The notes: generated by a model from the sequence alone, not told the origin. Positions 35,216 through 46,643 are shown, counted from the first letter of the stretch. The stretch: DNA of 64,000 nt from Psilocybe azurescens (GCA_023853785.1 JAJIRX010000175.1:53663-117662); one strand, 5' to 3'. A program made the numbers and translations.

Positions 35216-35579
35216 CAGTACTTTACCATCCCCCACATAGTCCATATGGACTCCACTGGACATGCCTATATACTGAGTGTAAAAGGTAAACAGAGTCTAG
35301 TGGATTCCACTGCACTTTAGTAGATCTTATACTATACAGTGAATATGGACTAAGATAACACAGTCCACTGGAGTCCAGTGGACTCCAGTGGACTTGATAC
35401 AGTAAATAAATTCAATCTTAACATAAATTCAGATTAGTGGAATACAGTATATTAATAACTATTTAATACATTACTATCTACATGCGAGGGCCAAGACAAA
35501 AGGAAGAAAAAAGCGAATAAAAAAGCGAATAAAAATAAAATAAAAGGGGGTGGGAGTAGTACTTTACCATTGTATGCAT

Positions 35580-36104
35580 TGTCCGTTGGGTTATCAGTAC
35601 GTGTTGTACCCTTTGTCATCGTCTTTGCAGCTGCCGTCTGCATCGTCTTCACCCTTGTCGTTGCTGTCGCAGCTGCCATCCTGATACCCATCGGTACCTG
35701 TAACTGTCATTCACGTCCTCATTGCTGTCACAGCTGCCATGCTTGTCCTTGTCGCAGCTGCCATGCTTGCCATCCTCGTACCTGTCGCTGTCGTCCTCAT
35801 CGCTGTCACAGCCGTCGTCTCCGTTCTCGTTGTCATCACCTTTGTATGTGTCGTCTGCGCCGTTGTTGTACCCATTGCTGTTGTTCACATCATCGCCATC
35901 GTTGTGCCTGTCCATACCCATCGCTGTCGCAGCCGCTGTCTGCATCGTTGTCGTTGTCGCAGCCGTTATCCCCATCCCTGTCCTCGCCCTTTTCCCCGTC
36001 GTACCTGTCCGTACCTGTCGCTGTTGCAGCCACTGTCCCTGTCCTCGTCCCTGTTGCAGCTGTTGTCCCCGTCCCCATCCCTGTTCCCATCCCTGTCCCC
36101 ATCC
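35580..36104. repeat. Minisatellite of element E1, first part
   Basis: GTC/GTT-based codon-periodic repeats such as CTGTCGCAGCTGCC. On the minus strand they can be read as Asp/Asn/Gly-rich peptide (for example DGCDSDEDDSDRYED). The second part lies at 38165-38530 with a 21-bp unit reading KDLDIGK on the minus strand. Confidence 0.7.
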
Positions 36105-38164
36105 GTGTACTTTACAGTGCCCCCATTTTCCGTTGGACTCCAACAGACTTTCACTGGACCCAGCCAATTCCAATGGACAGTCCATTGGACGTCCAATGGA
36201 TTCCGTTGGACTTGACAAAATTCGGTACCAGTCCAGTCAGAGTCCGGCCAAATTCGGTCAAAGTCCGGTCAAGTCACTTCAAGACAGAAAACAGGTGGAC
36301 TGGCTGGACTGTCCAGTCCGTTGGACTTCCAGTGGACTTCCACCGGACTCTCAGCACTTAATTAGACCAGATCCAAGAGTGCTCTGTCCAGTGGAGTCCA
36401 GTGGATGTCCAGTGGATGTCCAGTGGACTGTCACTGGTTTAATTGCAGACTTGGGAGGGGAGTTAGGGACAGTAGCAGTGTTCTTGGAAGCTTTGGGAGC
36501 TATACTAAGGAAGCTAGGTCACTAGGATAATACTTCAATCTTATCTTTAATTCATGTAACAATGTAATATAATATATTGAAAACTATATACTACATTATT
36601 ATCTGACTTTGTGAATTTCACTAAGTCCAACTTTAAATTCACATGGAATGGAATCCAATTGGATTCCAACTGGAATACTTTAATCTTGGCTTAAATTTAT
36701 GTGACAATGTAATATAATATATTAAAACTATATACTACATGATTATATACAGGTAAAAAAAAGAAAAACATAATAAAAAAGAAACAAAAAAAATAGAAAA
36801 GAACAGAAAAAGGGGGCAGAGGGTACATTGGTGGTGTCGTCGTCCGTGTTATCAACGTGGGTTGTCCTCGTCCTCGTCCTTGCCCTGGCCGTCCACGTCC
36901 ACGTCCTTGCCCTGGCCGTCCTGGCCATCCTGGCCATCGCGGCCCTCGCTTCTGCTGTCCTCGCCGCGGCCCTCGTTCTCGCCGTCCTCCCGCCTCGCCC
37001 TGGCCATCCTCGCCGTTGCGGTCGCGGCCCTCGTTCTCGCCGTCCTCGCCCTCGCCCCTCGCCCCTGGCCGTCCTCGCCGTTGCGGTCGCGGCCCTCGTT
37101 CTCGGTCGCGGTCCTCGTCCTCGCCCTGGCTGTCCTCGCTGTCGCTGTCGTGGTCCTCGTTCTCGTCCTCGCCCTGGCCGTCCTCGCTGTCGCTGTCACG
37201 GTCCTCGTCCTCGCCCTGGCTGTCCTTGCCATCGCCGTCGCGGCCCTCGTTCTCAGCGGGTCCTCGTCCTAGCCCTCACCCCTCGCCCTCGCCGTCCTTT
37301 CCCTCGCCCTCGCCGTCCTTTCCCTCGCCCTCGCCGTCCTTTCCCTCGCCCTCGCCATCCTTGCCCTTGCCCTTGCCGTCCTTGCCCTTGTCCTCGCCGT
37401 CCTCGTCGTGGTCCTCGTCCGTGTCCTCGTTGTCGCTGTCGCGAGTCGTCCTCGTTGGTGTGGCCGTCAGCGGTCGTTTCTCGTCCTCTGTCGCGTCGGG
37501 TTGGCTTTCGCCTGGCTCCGACCGACAAGGCGGTGGTGGTGGTGGAAGGAAAAAGAGTGGTGTCGGAATCAACAACGGACCGACGTGGCATCAACATGTC
37601 ACGCTGCGACGTTGTTGTTACATTTGAGTCATGTGACTTCGAATGTGTCACATCGGACCGCTCACCCCGCGGACTGAACAAAATACAGAATTCTGTTGAT
37701 AAGGACCACATACACTCAGAAAAATATATCAGTCTATTGACTCTACAATCTCTACTGTGTTCTATGTGTGATAACTCTTTAATTGATCTAAGTTTTATTT
37801 TTCCATTAATATTTTCTTTTTATTAATACTAATATGAATAACCCTCTGCTTGCTGTCCGTTGGACTTCCATTGGACTTCCATTGGACTTCCATTGGACTT
37901 CTGTTGGTCATGTCCGGTGGGATTCCAATGGACTTCCGTTGGTCCTGTCTGGTCATTTCCATTGGACTTTGACTGCTGGTTTGGCATTATTCCAGTGGAC
38001 AGTCCGTTGGACTTGTGGTCCGTCGGACATTCACCGGAATCTCACCGGAATCTCACCGGAAAATTTCAGCTGTCCTAGACCAGAAAAATTGTCATTCTGA
38101 ATATAGAAAGTCCGACGGAGTCCGACCAGAGTCCGACCAAAAAATGGGGGCCGTGTAAAGACCT
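36105..38164 (+). mobile_element. C-family TIR element C1
   Basis: A 2.06-kb element with ends GTGTACTTTACAGTGCCCCC and GGGGGCCGTGTAAAGACCT. It has a TTGGACTTCC/GGACTGTCC array near the left end (36125-36420) and near the right end (37850-38060), the TATACTACATGATTATATAC box (about 36727), an A-rich tract with GGGGG (36755-36820), a CTCGTCCTCGCC minisatellite (36840-37460) and the core GGTTGGCTTTCGCCTGGCTC (about 37499). It is inserted in the E1 minisatellite; CCCCATCC on both sides may be the 8-bp duplication, but the repetitive target makes it ambiguous. A direct copy is C2. Confidence 0.8.
36840..37460. repeat. GC-rich minisatellite of C1
   Basis: Units such as GTCCTCGCCCTGGCC and CTCGCCGTCCTTTCC repeat many times with codon periodicity, leaving several frames open on both strands (Val/Leu-rich or Arg/Pro-rich on plus; Arg/Thr-rich, or Asp/Glu/Gly/Lys-rich, on minus). 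Length and unit content differ from C2 (50090-50950). Confidence 0.85.
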
Positions 38165-38680
38165 CCCCATCCCTGTCCCCATCCCCATCCCTGTCCTCAT
38201 CCCCATTGTCTGTCCTCACTGTCCTCGTACCTGTCCATACCTGTCACTGTTGTCCTTGTCCACATCGCAGCTGCCCTTGCCCTTGCCCTCACCCTTGCCC
38301 TTGCCCTCGTCCTTGTCTGGGTCGTCCTTGCCTATGTCCAGGTCCTTGCCTATGTCCAGGTCCTTGCCTATGTCCAGGTCCTTGCCTACATCCAGGTCCT
38401 CGTCTATGTCCTCATCTGGGTCCTTGTCATCGTGTTTGTGGTCGTCCCCATCCAGGTCCTCACTGTTGCTGTTGCTGTTGTTGTTGTTGTTGTTGTTGTT
38501 GGCGTGGCCATCACAGTTGTTGTCCTGTCGCATCAGGTTGGCTGTCGCCTGGCTCTGACCGATGAGGTGGTGGTGGTGGTAGTCGGAAGAAAGGGTGGGG
38601 TCTGACAGACGTGTTCGTTTGATCATTGTCATGCCAATTGGCTGACGCTGGGCATGCATGTGCATCACATGCACCTGTGA

Positions 38681-38910
38681 AATTCTGAGGGCTTTTGTGT
38701 CCCCCACATATTCTGGCCGGAGTCCGCCATGGAATCTGGCATTCCACCGGGAATGAGGGCAGAAATATGGCACAAGGCCCTGCCATATTATTTATTATCA
38801 ATTCCTGCGGAATGGCGGATTCCGCAGTAGAATTAAACGGAATCCGTTTACAAAACAGATTACCCCGGAATGGAACCGAGAACGGAACCGAAAACGGACT
38901 GCCATCCGCA
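38681..38910. mobile_element. F-family TIR element end, F1
   Basis: AGGGCTTTTGTGTCCCCCAC at 38681 followed by GGCGGATTCCG/GGAATGGAAC units matches the inverted copy F2 (55662-55839). Only about 230 bp are shared; the rest is unresolved. Confidence 0.6.
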
Positions 38911-39377
38911 TGGTGCTCATTGTTACGATCATTATGATGATCATTATGATGTAGATTAGAATCAATTAATTAATTTACATACGATTTTGATTGATCGGTA
39001 ACCATTTGATGGGACACTGATCAGCCGAACATATTTTTGGACCCTTAAATGGTCCAAAAATCCGTCCATCAAACACGCATGATTTCGGCATCTTGGAAAC
39101 AGCCGGTGTCACAGTTTCCATGTTACATCACCCCTTTGTCGGTTTGATTCTTGCTTCCCTTTCCCCCCATCCACTCTCCCCTCCCCTCCTTCCCCACCAC
39201 CCAAACATCCATCCCTCCCTCTCCCCTCCCTCTCCACTCCTTCCTCTCTCTATGAACGGCAGCAGGGAAGAAGGAGCAGAGGCTGATGAGGGTGAGGGGA
39301 AGGGTGCTAGAGGCAAGGCACCCTCAAAAATGTGCGTGCGCTCGCTTTTTGCAAGCATTTCCGGTGCTAACCAACCC
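38911..39377. other. Stretch between F1 and the solo LTR
   Basis: It contains an ATGATCATTATGATG repeat (38930-38950) and a hairpin-like TTTTTGGACCCTTAAATGGTCCAAAAA (39030-39060). A pyrimidine-rich stretch follows (39140-39250), and a minus-strand frame of low complexity. I see no gene. Confidence 0.4.
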
Positions 39378-39382
39378 ATACC

Positions 39383-39752
39383 TGTGACGATCCGGTACTT
39401 TCCTTACTGACTGATTATCTGTCTCTTTATCTTATCTTTTTATTTTGACTTCATTCCATTCCGTCGACCTATACATGAGTTATCCCTCTCCATTCTTCAC
39501 TATCCTTTTTCATCTGAAACCATTCCTTACCATTAACCCTGAATATAACCTCTTTTATCTAGACCCTTTTACATAATCTTAGGACACTATTCTACAGTAT
39601 AAATACAGGCCATGTTCTAGATACAATCCCCCAGTGAATAACTAGCATTTATACCTGTCTATTCAGTGCTTAAGCCTCACTACCATATACATTCCGTGTG
39701 TCAGTACGAAGCTATCGATACTCCCGCAGTCACAATAGTCACTACTGTCACA
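39383..39752. mobile_element. Solo LTR of a retrotransposon
   Basis: A 370-bp unit starts TGTGACGATCC and ends ACTACTGTCACA (perfect TGTGAC/GTCACA ends) and is flanked by the 5-bp duplication ATACC at 39378-39382 and 39753-39757. A TATA-like CAGTATAAATACAGG lies at about 39595. No internal retroelement sequence adjoins it, so it is a recombined solo LTR. It is not similar to the Ty3 LTR at 58257. Confidence 0.85.
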
Positions 39753-40057
39753 ATACCACCCCTCACAGCTGTAAAATTTGACACAGCGACATCAGGAGGA
39801 CGCCGCAGAGGCCGCAAAGGGCCCCCACCCACCTCAAACCGTATGCATACCCCCTCCCCCTTTTTTCATTCAAAAATATAGATATATTAATTTTATGTTC
39901 GCTTTTTTTAGTGTTGTGCAGAAGCTTGATGGGGCTGCCACCTTGGTAGCCCCTCCTAAGTGCCCTCCCAGTTCTCCCTTCCCCTCCTACTGTGTCTGTG
40001 CTTCCCACTGTTGCTGCTGATAGTGAGTCCCTTTCCAAGCCTTCAGGCCTACCACAA

Positions 40058-40371
40058 GGTAATGGCACCAGTTGGGGTAACCTGTATGAGCTAGGGGTAC
40101 GAGTACCGTGCGGGTAGGGTACGGGATACGATAGCCCTACCAGTGAGCTTTCGAAAGAGTCTAAAAACGTATTTTTGGACCAAAACTGAGGAAGATATGA
40201 CTGATTTCGCAAAATTCTTCGAAATTAGCCATATCTCCTTCAATTATGGGCCGATTTGGATGTTTTTAGTCTCTTTTGGTTGGTAAACACGTAGGGTTAC
40301 GGGTAGGGTTGCCCCACTGGTAGGGTATGGGTTGCTGGCGCAATACCCGCGGGTTTACCCATGCCATTGCC
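40058..40371. mobile_element. Foldback MITE with telomere-like GGGTAGGG tracts
   Basis: The ends GGTAATGGCA and TGCCATTGCC are inverted. Inside, GGGTAGGGTACGGG and GGGTTACGGGTAGGG tracts lie near each end. The two halves (40145-40205 and 40215-40285) fold on each other around CGCAAAATTCTTCG. It interrupts the coding-like sequence of D1. There is no coding capacity. Confidence 0.6.
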
Positions 40372-40806
40372 TACCTACCACCACATCAGCCCAGTGCACC
40401 TTCCACCACTGTGGCTGATGTTGATTATCCTATGGGAATCTCCAACCAGAGCAGTGGCCCTCTCACTGCTGCTGATGGTTTGGTTGTGTCCACCACCATT
40501 GCTGCAGGCCATGTACATCAGGACAATGGCTCTTCCACCATAGGTCCTGATCATGGTATTTATTATTATTATTGCTATTATTATCATGTATTTAGTTCCT
40601 TAAATAATATAGATGCTGTAAGCCTGGTACCCCAGTCTTACCACAGCCCCTTTCCATATTATCTTATCTTATACATTTATGTGCATGTGACTATGATCCA
40701 CAAACCCCATTTCCTTGATATAGACTTACCTTAGACCTTATGCACTGTACACACCTGTAGCTAGTCAGTCGTTCTATCAATATATTGTGGTCTTGTCATT
40801 CTCTGT

Positions 40807-41424
40807 GTGACTCTCAGTGAGCCTGGCAATGCCTGGCTTTCAGATGCATGGACAAAATTTGATAGGTCTGAATCCACAACTAATATATTAAAGTTTTTGC
40901 AGTCTGTTTATAAGACAAAAGAATCTTGTCCTGATTATATATGTATTGACAGAGGATGTCAAGTGTTGCAAACAGCTATTACCAATAGAAGTTGGGATGC
41001 TATGTGGAAAAAAACATTAAAATTTATTGTGGACACTTACCATTATATTAATCACCAAGCCAATGATTATCATTGTTGAATGTACTGCAATCCTTCTCTG
41101 GGTGATGGTTCAGCTCCAAATCTTGTAATTATTGCATATGATGATAATGGCAATGCATATGCCCAGAAAGCCTTTAATACACAAGTGTGTGAACAATTTA
41201 ATGCATGGCTGGGTGGTTTTGAACCTATATTTAAATATATGACACCTAGCAATTTCAACTGGTTTCTACACACAATGCTATTTTACCACACAAAATATAT
41301 CATTGCAAAGCAGAAAAGAAAGGCAGAGTCTTCAGATAGTGATGATGAAAATGAAGAATTAGGATTGGATGAAAAGACTAATAATTCTAGTGAAGTGGAG
41401 ACCAGTGATTCTGACTCAGGCTAA
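40807..41424 (+). pseudogene. CxC5-like KDZ-associated protein, D1 copy
   Basis: The sequence reads FDRSESTTNILKFLQSVYKT, ESCPDYICIDRGCQVLQTAI, FIVDTYHYINHQANDYHC, then after a TGA at about 41078 YCNPSLGDGSAPNLVIIAYD, KAFNTQVCEQFNAWLGGFEP and NFNWFLHTMLFYHTKYII, ending in an acidic tail (SSDSDDENEELG). Cys/His spacing (CPDYICID..C, H..H..NDYHC, YC, C) matches the CxC5-like domains found with KDZ transposases in agaricomycetes. The in-frame TGA between YHC and MYC splits it. A region of 239 bp near 40611-40849 is absent from the D2 copy. Confidence 0.65.
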
Positions 41425-41462
41425 ATTGAATACAAGTGTGTAAAAAAACAAGTTAATTCACA

Positions 41463-41630
41463 TAGTAGATTATATAAGCAATGTACAGTAGGCGTATGAT
41501 ACAAGGTAGATTACATAAGCAATATATAGGTGTATGATACAGGGTAGATTATATAAGCAGTGTACAGTAGGTGTATGATATAAAATAGATCATATAAGCA
41601 GTGTATAGTAGGTGTATGATAGTAGTGATA
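41463..41630. repeat. Four ~40-bp tandem units in D1
   Basis: GTAGATTATATAAGCAGTGT followed by ACAGTAGGTGTATGATA repeats four times with small changes. The D2 copy of this array is where Helitron B1 inserted. Confidence 0.8.
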
Positions 41631-41904
41631 ACTGTGTAAATCTATTTTTTATTCAGCCTAAAGGTGTGGGAAATTGTTTTTACTCAGCTTCAAGCTGTGG
41701 GAATTCTACTTTATTACTGTATTGACTATAAATAACTCTATTCCCCTTCATTTCTCTCCATTCCCCTCCATTCCCTTTCCAATTCCTTCATTCCCTCTTC
41801 AATCCCCTCTATTCCCTCTCTATTCCCTCTATTCTCTCTATTCCCTTCACTCCCTTTCTCAATCCCTCCAGTCCTAGGGAATATGTGGGGAGTGAGAAGT
41901 ACTG

Positions 41905-44900
41905 GCATGGACATACAAACTAACATCACACTTGGAATGACTGATTTATGACTCTGGCGGCCACTGTCATCAACAAAATAGGTGCCCAATGATTTCATAT
42001 GGCTTCCGTTTTGGTATAAAACTATCTACAATGCTTTTTTCCAGAGCCCGGATGCCATGAGATCAATAATCTGGAGGGGATAACCAAGGGATATCAAAAT
42101 AATTGTCTTTATTTGTGGTCACCTTCCACTGAGATTTTTTTTTCTTCTTGTTGATCATCCTACATCCTGATAACATTAATTCTCTACCTACTCCTACTAA
42201 ATCAAAAGCTCTGTTTATTATTATGGACTCTGGAAACCTCAATACATCAAACTCAAAGCTATTCCATTCCTGCAAACCTGTCAATCCAATGAAATGCTCA
42301 ATTACTGTGCACCATGAAGATATGGAGGGCATAAACTTTTCCAAGGTCCATATACCTCATCCTGATGACATGGTGGACCCTGGTAGGGACTTGGTTTCTT
42401 TCACAGCCAGCCCTATTGTCAGTTTAATGAAATTGTCTATGTATGTTTGTGAATGTCCTTTGTGAAAATGAAATCTGAAAAATTGTTTGCAGTCTTATAC
42501 ACTCTCGTCATGTCAATATTAAGAAAGTCCTTGCCTGCCCTGGCTTTTCCATAGTGCAGTTTTGCGAATTTACCAATGCGAAGAATCATTATGAAGGGCA
42601 ATGGATGTTGGGGAAGGTTCAGCTAGTCACGATAAACGGCAAGGTTATTTCTTCAAAGAATCAATGTAAATGCCCAGCCATCATGTCGGTGACTATTCCA
42701 ACACAAAGTACTGTGCAAGCAGCTGCCCAGGTTCCGACCATTGCATCCCCGGCAACTGATACAGAGGCTGGTACTGTTCAGGGAACTGCTTGTACTGCAG
42801 TCATCACGATCACACCATATTCCTATTCCACCCCAGCAAGTGATAAAGCTCTTGCTGTGTACCTGGAAGTTGCTCCCACAAATTATGTGGCACTACAAGT
42901 TGAGCCTGCCACCGATACAGAAATTGCCACTGTGTTGCCATCCAGTGTAGAAACAAGTGAAAATGTGGGTACCCTCTCCAGGACACACATGTCTTCGGTG
43001 GCCACTATGGAATTGCCAACTATTGTTGGTCTCAAGTGCACACCTCTCCCTTCATAATTCACCCTGGACACTGAAAATTTGCAACCTCAGGTTAGTGATG
43101 AAAGCCCTTACAGTGTGATTTCTATGGATGCAGCCACTGCCAACTCTCAGCAATCTGATTCTGTTACATTGGGTGTGGCCTCCATGAAGTCACCGGCAGG
43201 CCTAATGCTGCAAAGCAGTTCTTTCTTTGTGCAGGAGTCTTCGCTTCCAGATCTCGCTCCAATTGCCAACAATGTGCCATTAAAAAAAGACCAGTGGTCA
43301 ATATCCAAGCAGAACAGGATCGCTGGGATTATGCAAGAGCTTATTATAACAAAGTATATAAGCCCAATCATGTTTTCCTCCCAGTCGACCTGAAAGCAGT
43401 GGCCAAGGAAGGATATGTTGCTCCCCTCAGTCCCCCTACTGTAATCCTCTGTCCATGGAAATATGCAGTGGATCTCCATGTTGAGGCCTTCTTGGAATAC
43501 AAGCAAGCTCGGGAAAGGGCTCTTGGAACTGAAGTTCGACAGACGGGAGAATTCTAAACCTTCAGCTGTGGCGACAAGAATTAAAAAAGAAGTCAGATAG
43601 GGATAGGGTTGAAGATAAAAGAAATTTCTAATTGAACCAGAGTCCAACAAGGAGTTGTTGGACACCCCACCGCCAAACCCTAATGTTTTTACAAATCTAT
43701 TCAAATATGAAGACATATTTGATGAGGCAACTATGAAAATGGCCATCAAGGAGAAGTACAGAGACAAGATTGTAAACAATGAAAGTGAAGAGTACATCAG
43801 CAACTTGACTCCCCTGGTGTCCATAGTGCATTCTGATTACTTCATCAGAAACTCAAAAGAAAACCAAAAGCAGACCTCTGCATCAATGATAATGTGCCCC
43901 AGCACCTGGCTCTATTTCCCAATATCTGGGGCCCCGGCCCCGATTTACACTTTTCCATCTTCACAAACATTGCAAGTACAAGATAATTATGAAAGTAATG
44001 TTGAAAGTGCCCCTTCAACTCCCACAAGGCTATCAAGCCCCTTCTGAGAGGCCAGCCCTCTTCCTAGTTCTTCAATCCCCAGTTCCCCATATGCACCCTC
44101 TTCAATGTCAATGGAACCAGGCCCTTTGTCGATTTGTTGATTCCCCACTTCTTCAAATGATGGAAATGCTCTTAATGAAGTTAAAAATTGTCTTAGCAGC
44201 AGACTCCTCAATCTTTTGAAACCTGTACCAGGTAGACACCCCTGGGATTTTAGTTAGTGTAAACCTTGTAAAGTAACTAAAGACATTTTAACCGTCAATG
44301 ATGAATTAGTTTTTCTGTGCTGTTTTCAAGTGACTGCTTGTTATTAAAGATTCAAAATGTGTTATTGGAGTGTTTATGGGGTACACAAAAGAAGGTGCAA
44401 CTGGCCCCTGCATTATATTCCAAACTATCTTTGAATTGCTATGAGTTGAGACAGTTGAATGATAGAAAGTAGCAGTGATGGTGCCATGTGTTGTTATGCG
44501 CTCCACTTTATTGGGGAATAATTTTGGAACTATTTCATATTGACATTCACCCATGTATACTAAAATATGAGCAACAGATGCAGGCAGAAATAGTAGACAA
44601 CAACAATGACGGTGCCCAACATATTCCTGAACTGGATGGCTTCTCGTTTCCGAAAGTTACAGCAGCCTATGGTGTAATCTAAATTTCTGTGGCAACCACT
44701 TTCTGTTCCATCCCAATTCCCAGATTCTGGATTTCACCTGCGGCACTGGTGGCAAATAGTTGAAAACCCTACAGAGCCCGCCACACAAATTTCTGGGTCA
44801 TCCATCACCATACCTGCACTGGCTGCCAATATTCAATTTATGACTGTCTTCTGGCATCTGCTGAGCATAAAACCAGTTGCTAATTCACAGTTCCAGTGGC

Positions 44901-45754
44901 AGCAACTAATGATCAATTCAAGTAGCTCCCCCGGTTGCCAATCTTAATTTTGGAGACCAGAACAGCTCCATTATATATATACAGGTTATGGAGCTGCTCT
45001 AGGGCAAGGCAGTAAATAGAAGGCGGGACGGCAGCTGCTCAATATTTACATACTGTGGCACCCGTGGTGCTCCAGATGAAGCCCGGCGACCAAGTCAATG
45101 CAGCCCTGATTCCATCCAATCTCATTCAAATTTCAATTGATTTGCCAAGTGAGCTGCATACATAACGAATATGTATTGGATATGTGGAGAATTTTAAGAT
45201 ATGTGGAAGCTGTACTGCACTTCAACACCTTGTGGCAGAGGCCATACTAGAAACTGCATAAATTGAGGAACCATTTTACCATCTGTCTTACTGCAATCTC
45301 TCAAACGAGCATTCATGCCAGACAAATAATGAGTACAAATTCTATTTTATATTTTATTTACCTCAATCAGACCTCCACCCCTTCCCCCTGCCAATTCTCC
45401 CCACAATCCATCCTAAATTGGTATACCAGGGATGGCAAAAAGTGTCCAGAATGGGATGAAAGTAACCAACAGAAAGTGCATTAAAATGGTGGGAGCCGAC
45501 ACCAGAATTGCTGAAAACCGGCTGCCGAAATCAAAAATTGCCCCCGCGAGGGCAAGGCATGCCAGGGTGCAGTGTACCAGGGATGGTGTCCACTTGACAC
45601 TGTACATCACACAACATTGTTGGTCCCTCACTTGACACTGTGACAAGCACTACATAATTGTCTTTTTGCTGAGTCTCTTTTGGGCTGCGTGACACATCAC
45701 ATCATAATTAATTCAAATTCTGTACAGTATGTAATTAAATCACTGTCCCATGTG
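41905..45754 (+). other. Unrecognised transposon-like region with several open frames
   Basis: Plus-strand frames at 42148-42465, 42554-43057, 43079-43393, 43294-43557, 43655-44047 and 44488-44682 have coding-like composition. Peptides include CEFTNAKNHYEGQWMLGKVQ, a Ser/Thr/Ala-rich middle, and EQDRWDYARAYYNKVYKPNH, PVDLKAVAKEGYV. Adjacent frames overlap (43294), which suggests one frameshifted or intron-containing gene from about 42550 to 44050. I do not recognise a family. It could be a captured host gene or an accessory gene of a nearby element. Confidence 0.4.
42554..43557 (+). pseudogene. Hypothetical gene fragment, frameshifted
   Basis: The first part (42554-43057, 167 codons) starts MQFCEFTNAKNHYEGQWMLG and becomes Ser/Thr/Val-rich with repeated PATDTE motifs (SPATDTEAG, EPATDTEIA). 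The second part (43079-43393) runs into a third frame (43294-43557) containing KPNHVFLPVDLKAV and CPWKYAVDLHVEAFLEYKQA. The PATDTE duplication hints at an internal repeat. No signal peptide or membrane segment is evident. Function unknown. Confidence 0.35.
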
Positions 45755-45837
45755 CTCAATTTTACAATTCTAACAATACCAAATTTGTCACAAACTGTTA
45801 AGATCTATGTATACTTTTGGTGTTATTACTTGCTGAG
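45755..45837 (+). mobile_element. A-family internal fragment, copy A5
   Basis: CAATTTTACAATTCTAACAA to ATTACTTGCTGAG matches the A2 interior at about 22310-22388. It breaks at TTGCTGAG (45830-45837), where an E-family end begins. Confidence 0.8.
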
Positions 45838-46281
45838 GAGGTCTTTCCTTTCCCCACACAATCCAGATGGACTCCAGTGGACTCCAGTGGACTCTCTGTA
45901 CAGCCAAACTGGCTCACAGATTGTCTAGTCCACTGGACTCGCACTGGACTCCTGCCAAATTTTCAGTCCAGTCTCAGTCCAGTGGATTGAGAGTCCAGTG
46001 GAGTCCAGTGGACTGGGGCTTAAATATTCACTGAATAACAACAAATAATATGTTTATTAGCACAGTCCAGTGGACTCCAGTGGACTCCACTGGATGCAAT
46101 AATTAACACAATATCCAAGTATAATCATTACATATTAATATTAATATCAATTGCAAAAAATAACATAAAAGTTGATACTACATAATAACAATTAATTGAG
46201 ACAATATTTAAATATATTGGGGAGCAACGCCTCCTATAAATAAAATTTTGCATTTTGTTTAGTCCACGAGGTAAGAATTTC
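45838..46281. mobile_element. E-family element, opposite end
   Basis: GAGGTCTTTCCTTTCCCCAC at 45838 is an AGGTCTTT-type terminus, followed by an AGTGGACTCC array (45865-46095). CATTTTGTTTAGTCCACGAGG (46249-46270) corresponds to the GGACTGAACAAAATACAG box of family C. It is truncated by D2 at 46282. Its flank shares a target duplication with the E1 end at 35216. Confidence 0.6.
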
Positions 46282-46643
46282 CAGTACTTCTCACTCCCCA
46301 CATATTCCCTAGGACTGGAGGGATTGAGAAAGGGAGTGAAGGGAATAGAGAGAATAGAGGGAATAGAGAGGGAATAGAGGGGATTGAAGAGGGAATGAAG
46401 GAATTGGAGAGGGAATGGAGGGGAATGGAGAGGAATGAAGGGAATAGAGTTATTTATAGTCAATCCAGTAATAAAGTGGAATTCCCACAGCTTAAAGCTG
46501 AGTAAAAACAATTTCCCACACCTTTAGGCTGAATAAAAAATAGATTTACACAGTTATCACTACTATCATACATCTACTATACACCGCTTATATAATCTAC
46601 CCTGTATCATACACCTACTATACACTGCTTATGTAATCTACCT

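Larger units (their letters stand above)
35216..38680. mobile_element. E-family TIR element E1, interrupted by C1
   Basis: The end CAGTACTTTACCATCCCCC at 35216 is followed by an AGTGGACTCC array (35240-35395), an AATAACTATTTAATACATTA box, an A-rich tract with GGGGG (35500-35550) and a GTCGTTGTC-type minisatellite (35580-36104, continuing 38165-38530). The conserved core GGTTGGCTGTCGCCTGGCTC follows at about 38535. C1 sits inside the minisatellite. The side opposite 35216 is not adjacent: the matching E end appears to be at 45838 (see findings). It is cut at 38681 by F1. Confidence 0.6.
39758..41904 (+). mobile_element. D-family element D1 (CxC5/KDZ-associated), inverted copy of D2
   Basis: The right terminus at 41904 is the reverse complement of CAGTACTTCTCACTCCCC, matching the D2 start at 46282. 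Next to it lies an ATTCCCTCT-type array (41745-41875). The CxC5-like gene (40807-41424) and, upstream, low-complexity coding-like sequence (39758-39880 with GGRRRGRKGPPPTSN, and 40380-40556) belong to it. The left end is not identified. A foldback MITE sits at 40058-40371. Confidence 0.6.

Noticed and set aside
36840..37460. Long Val/Leu-, Ser/Pro- or Arg-rich open frames in the C1 minisatellite
   Set aside because: Several overlapping frames on both strands are open because of codon-periodic repeats. None could be chosen as a gene; only the shared architecture is reported.
40611..40849. Intron lost from D2 through a processed copy
   Set aside because: GT-AG removal would leave four bases that D2 does not have; a 6-bp repeat at both edges explains it better.
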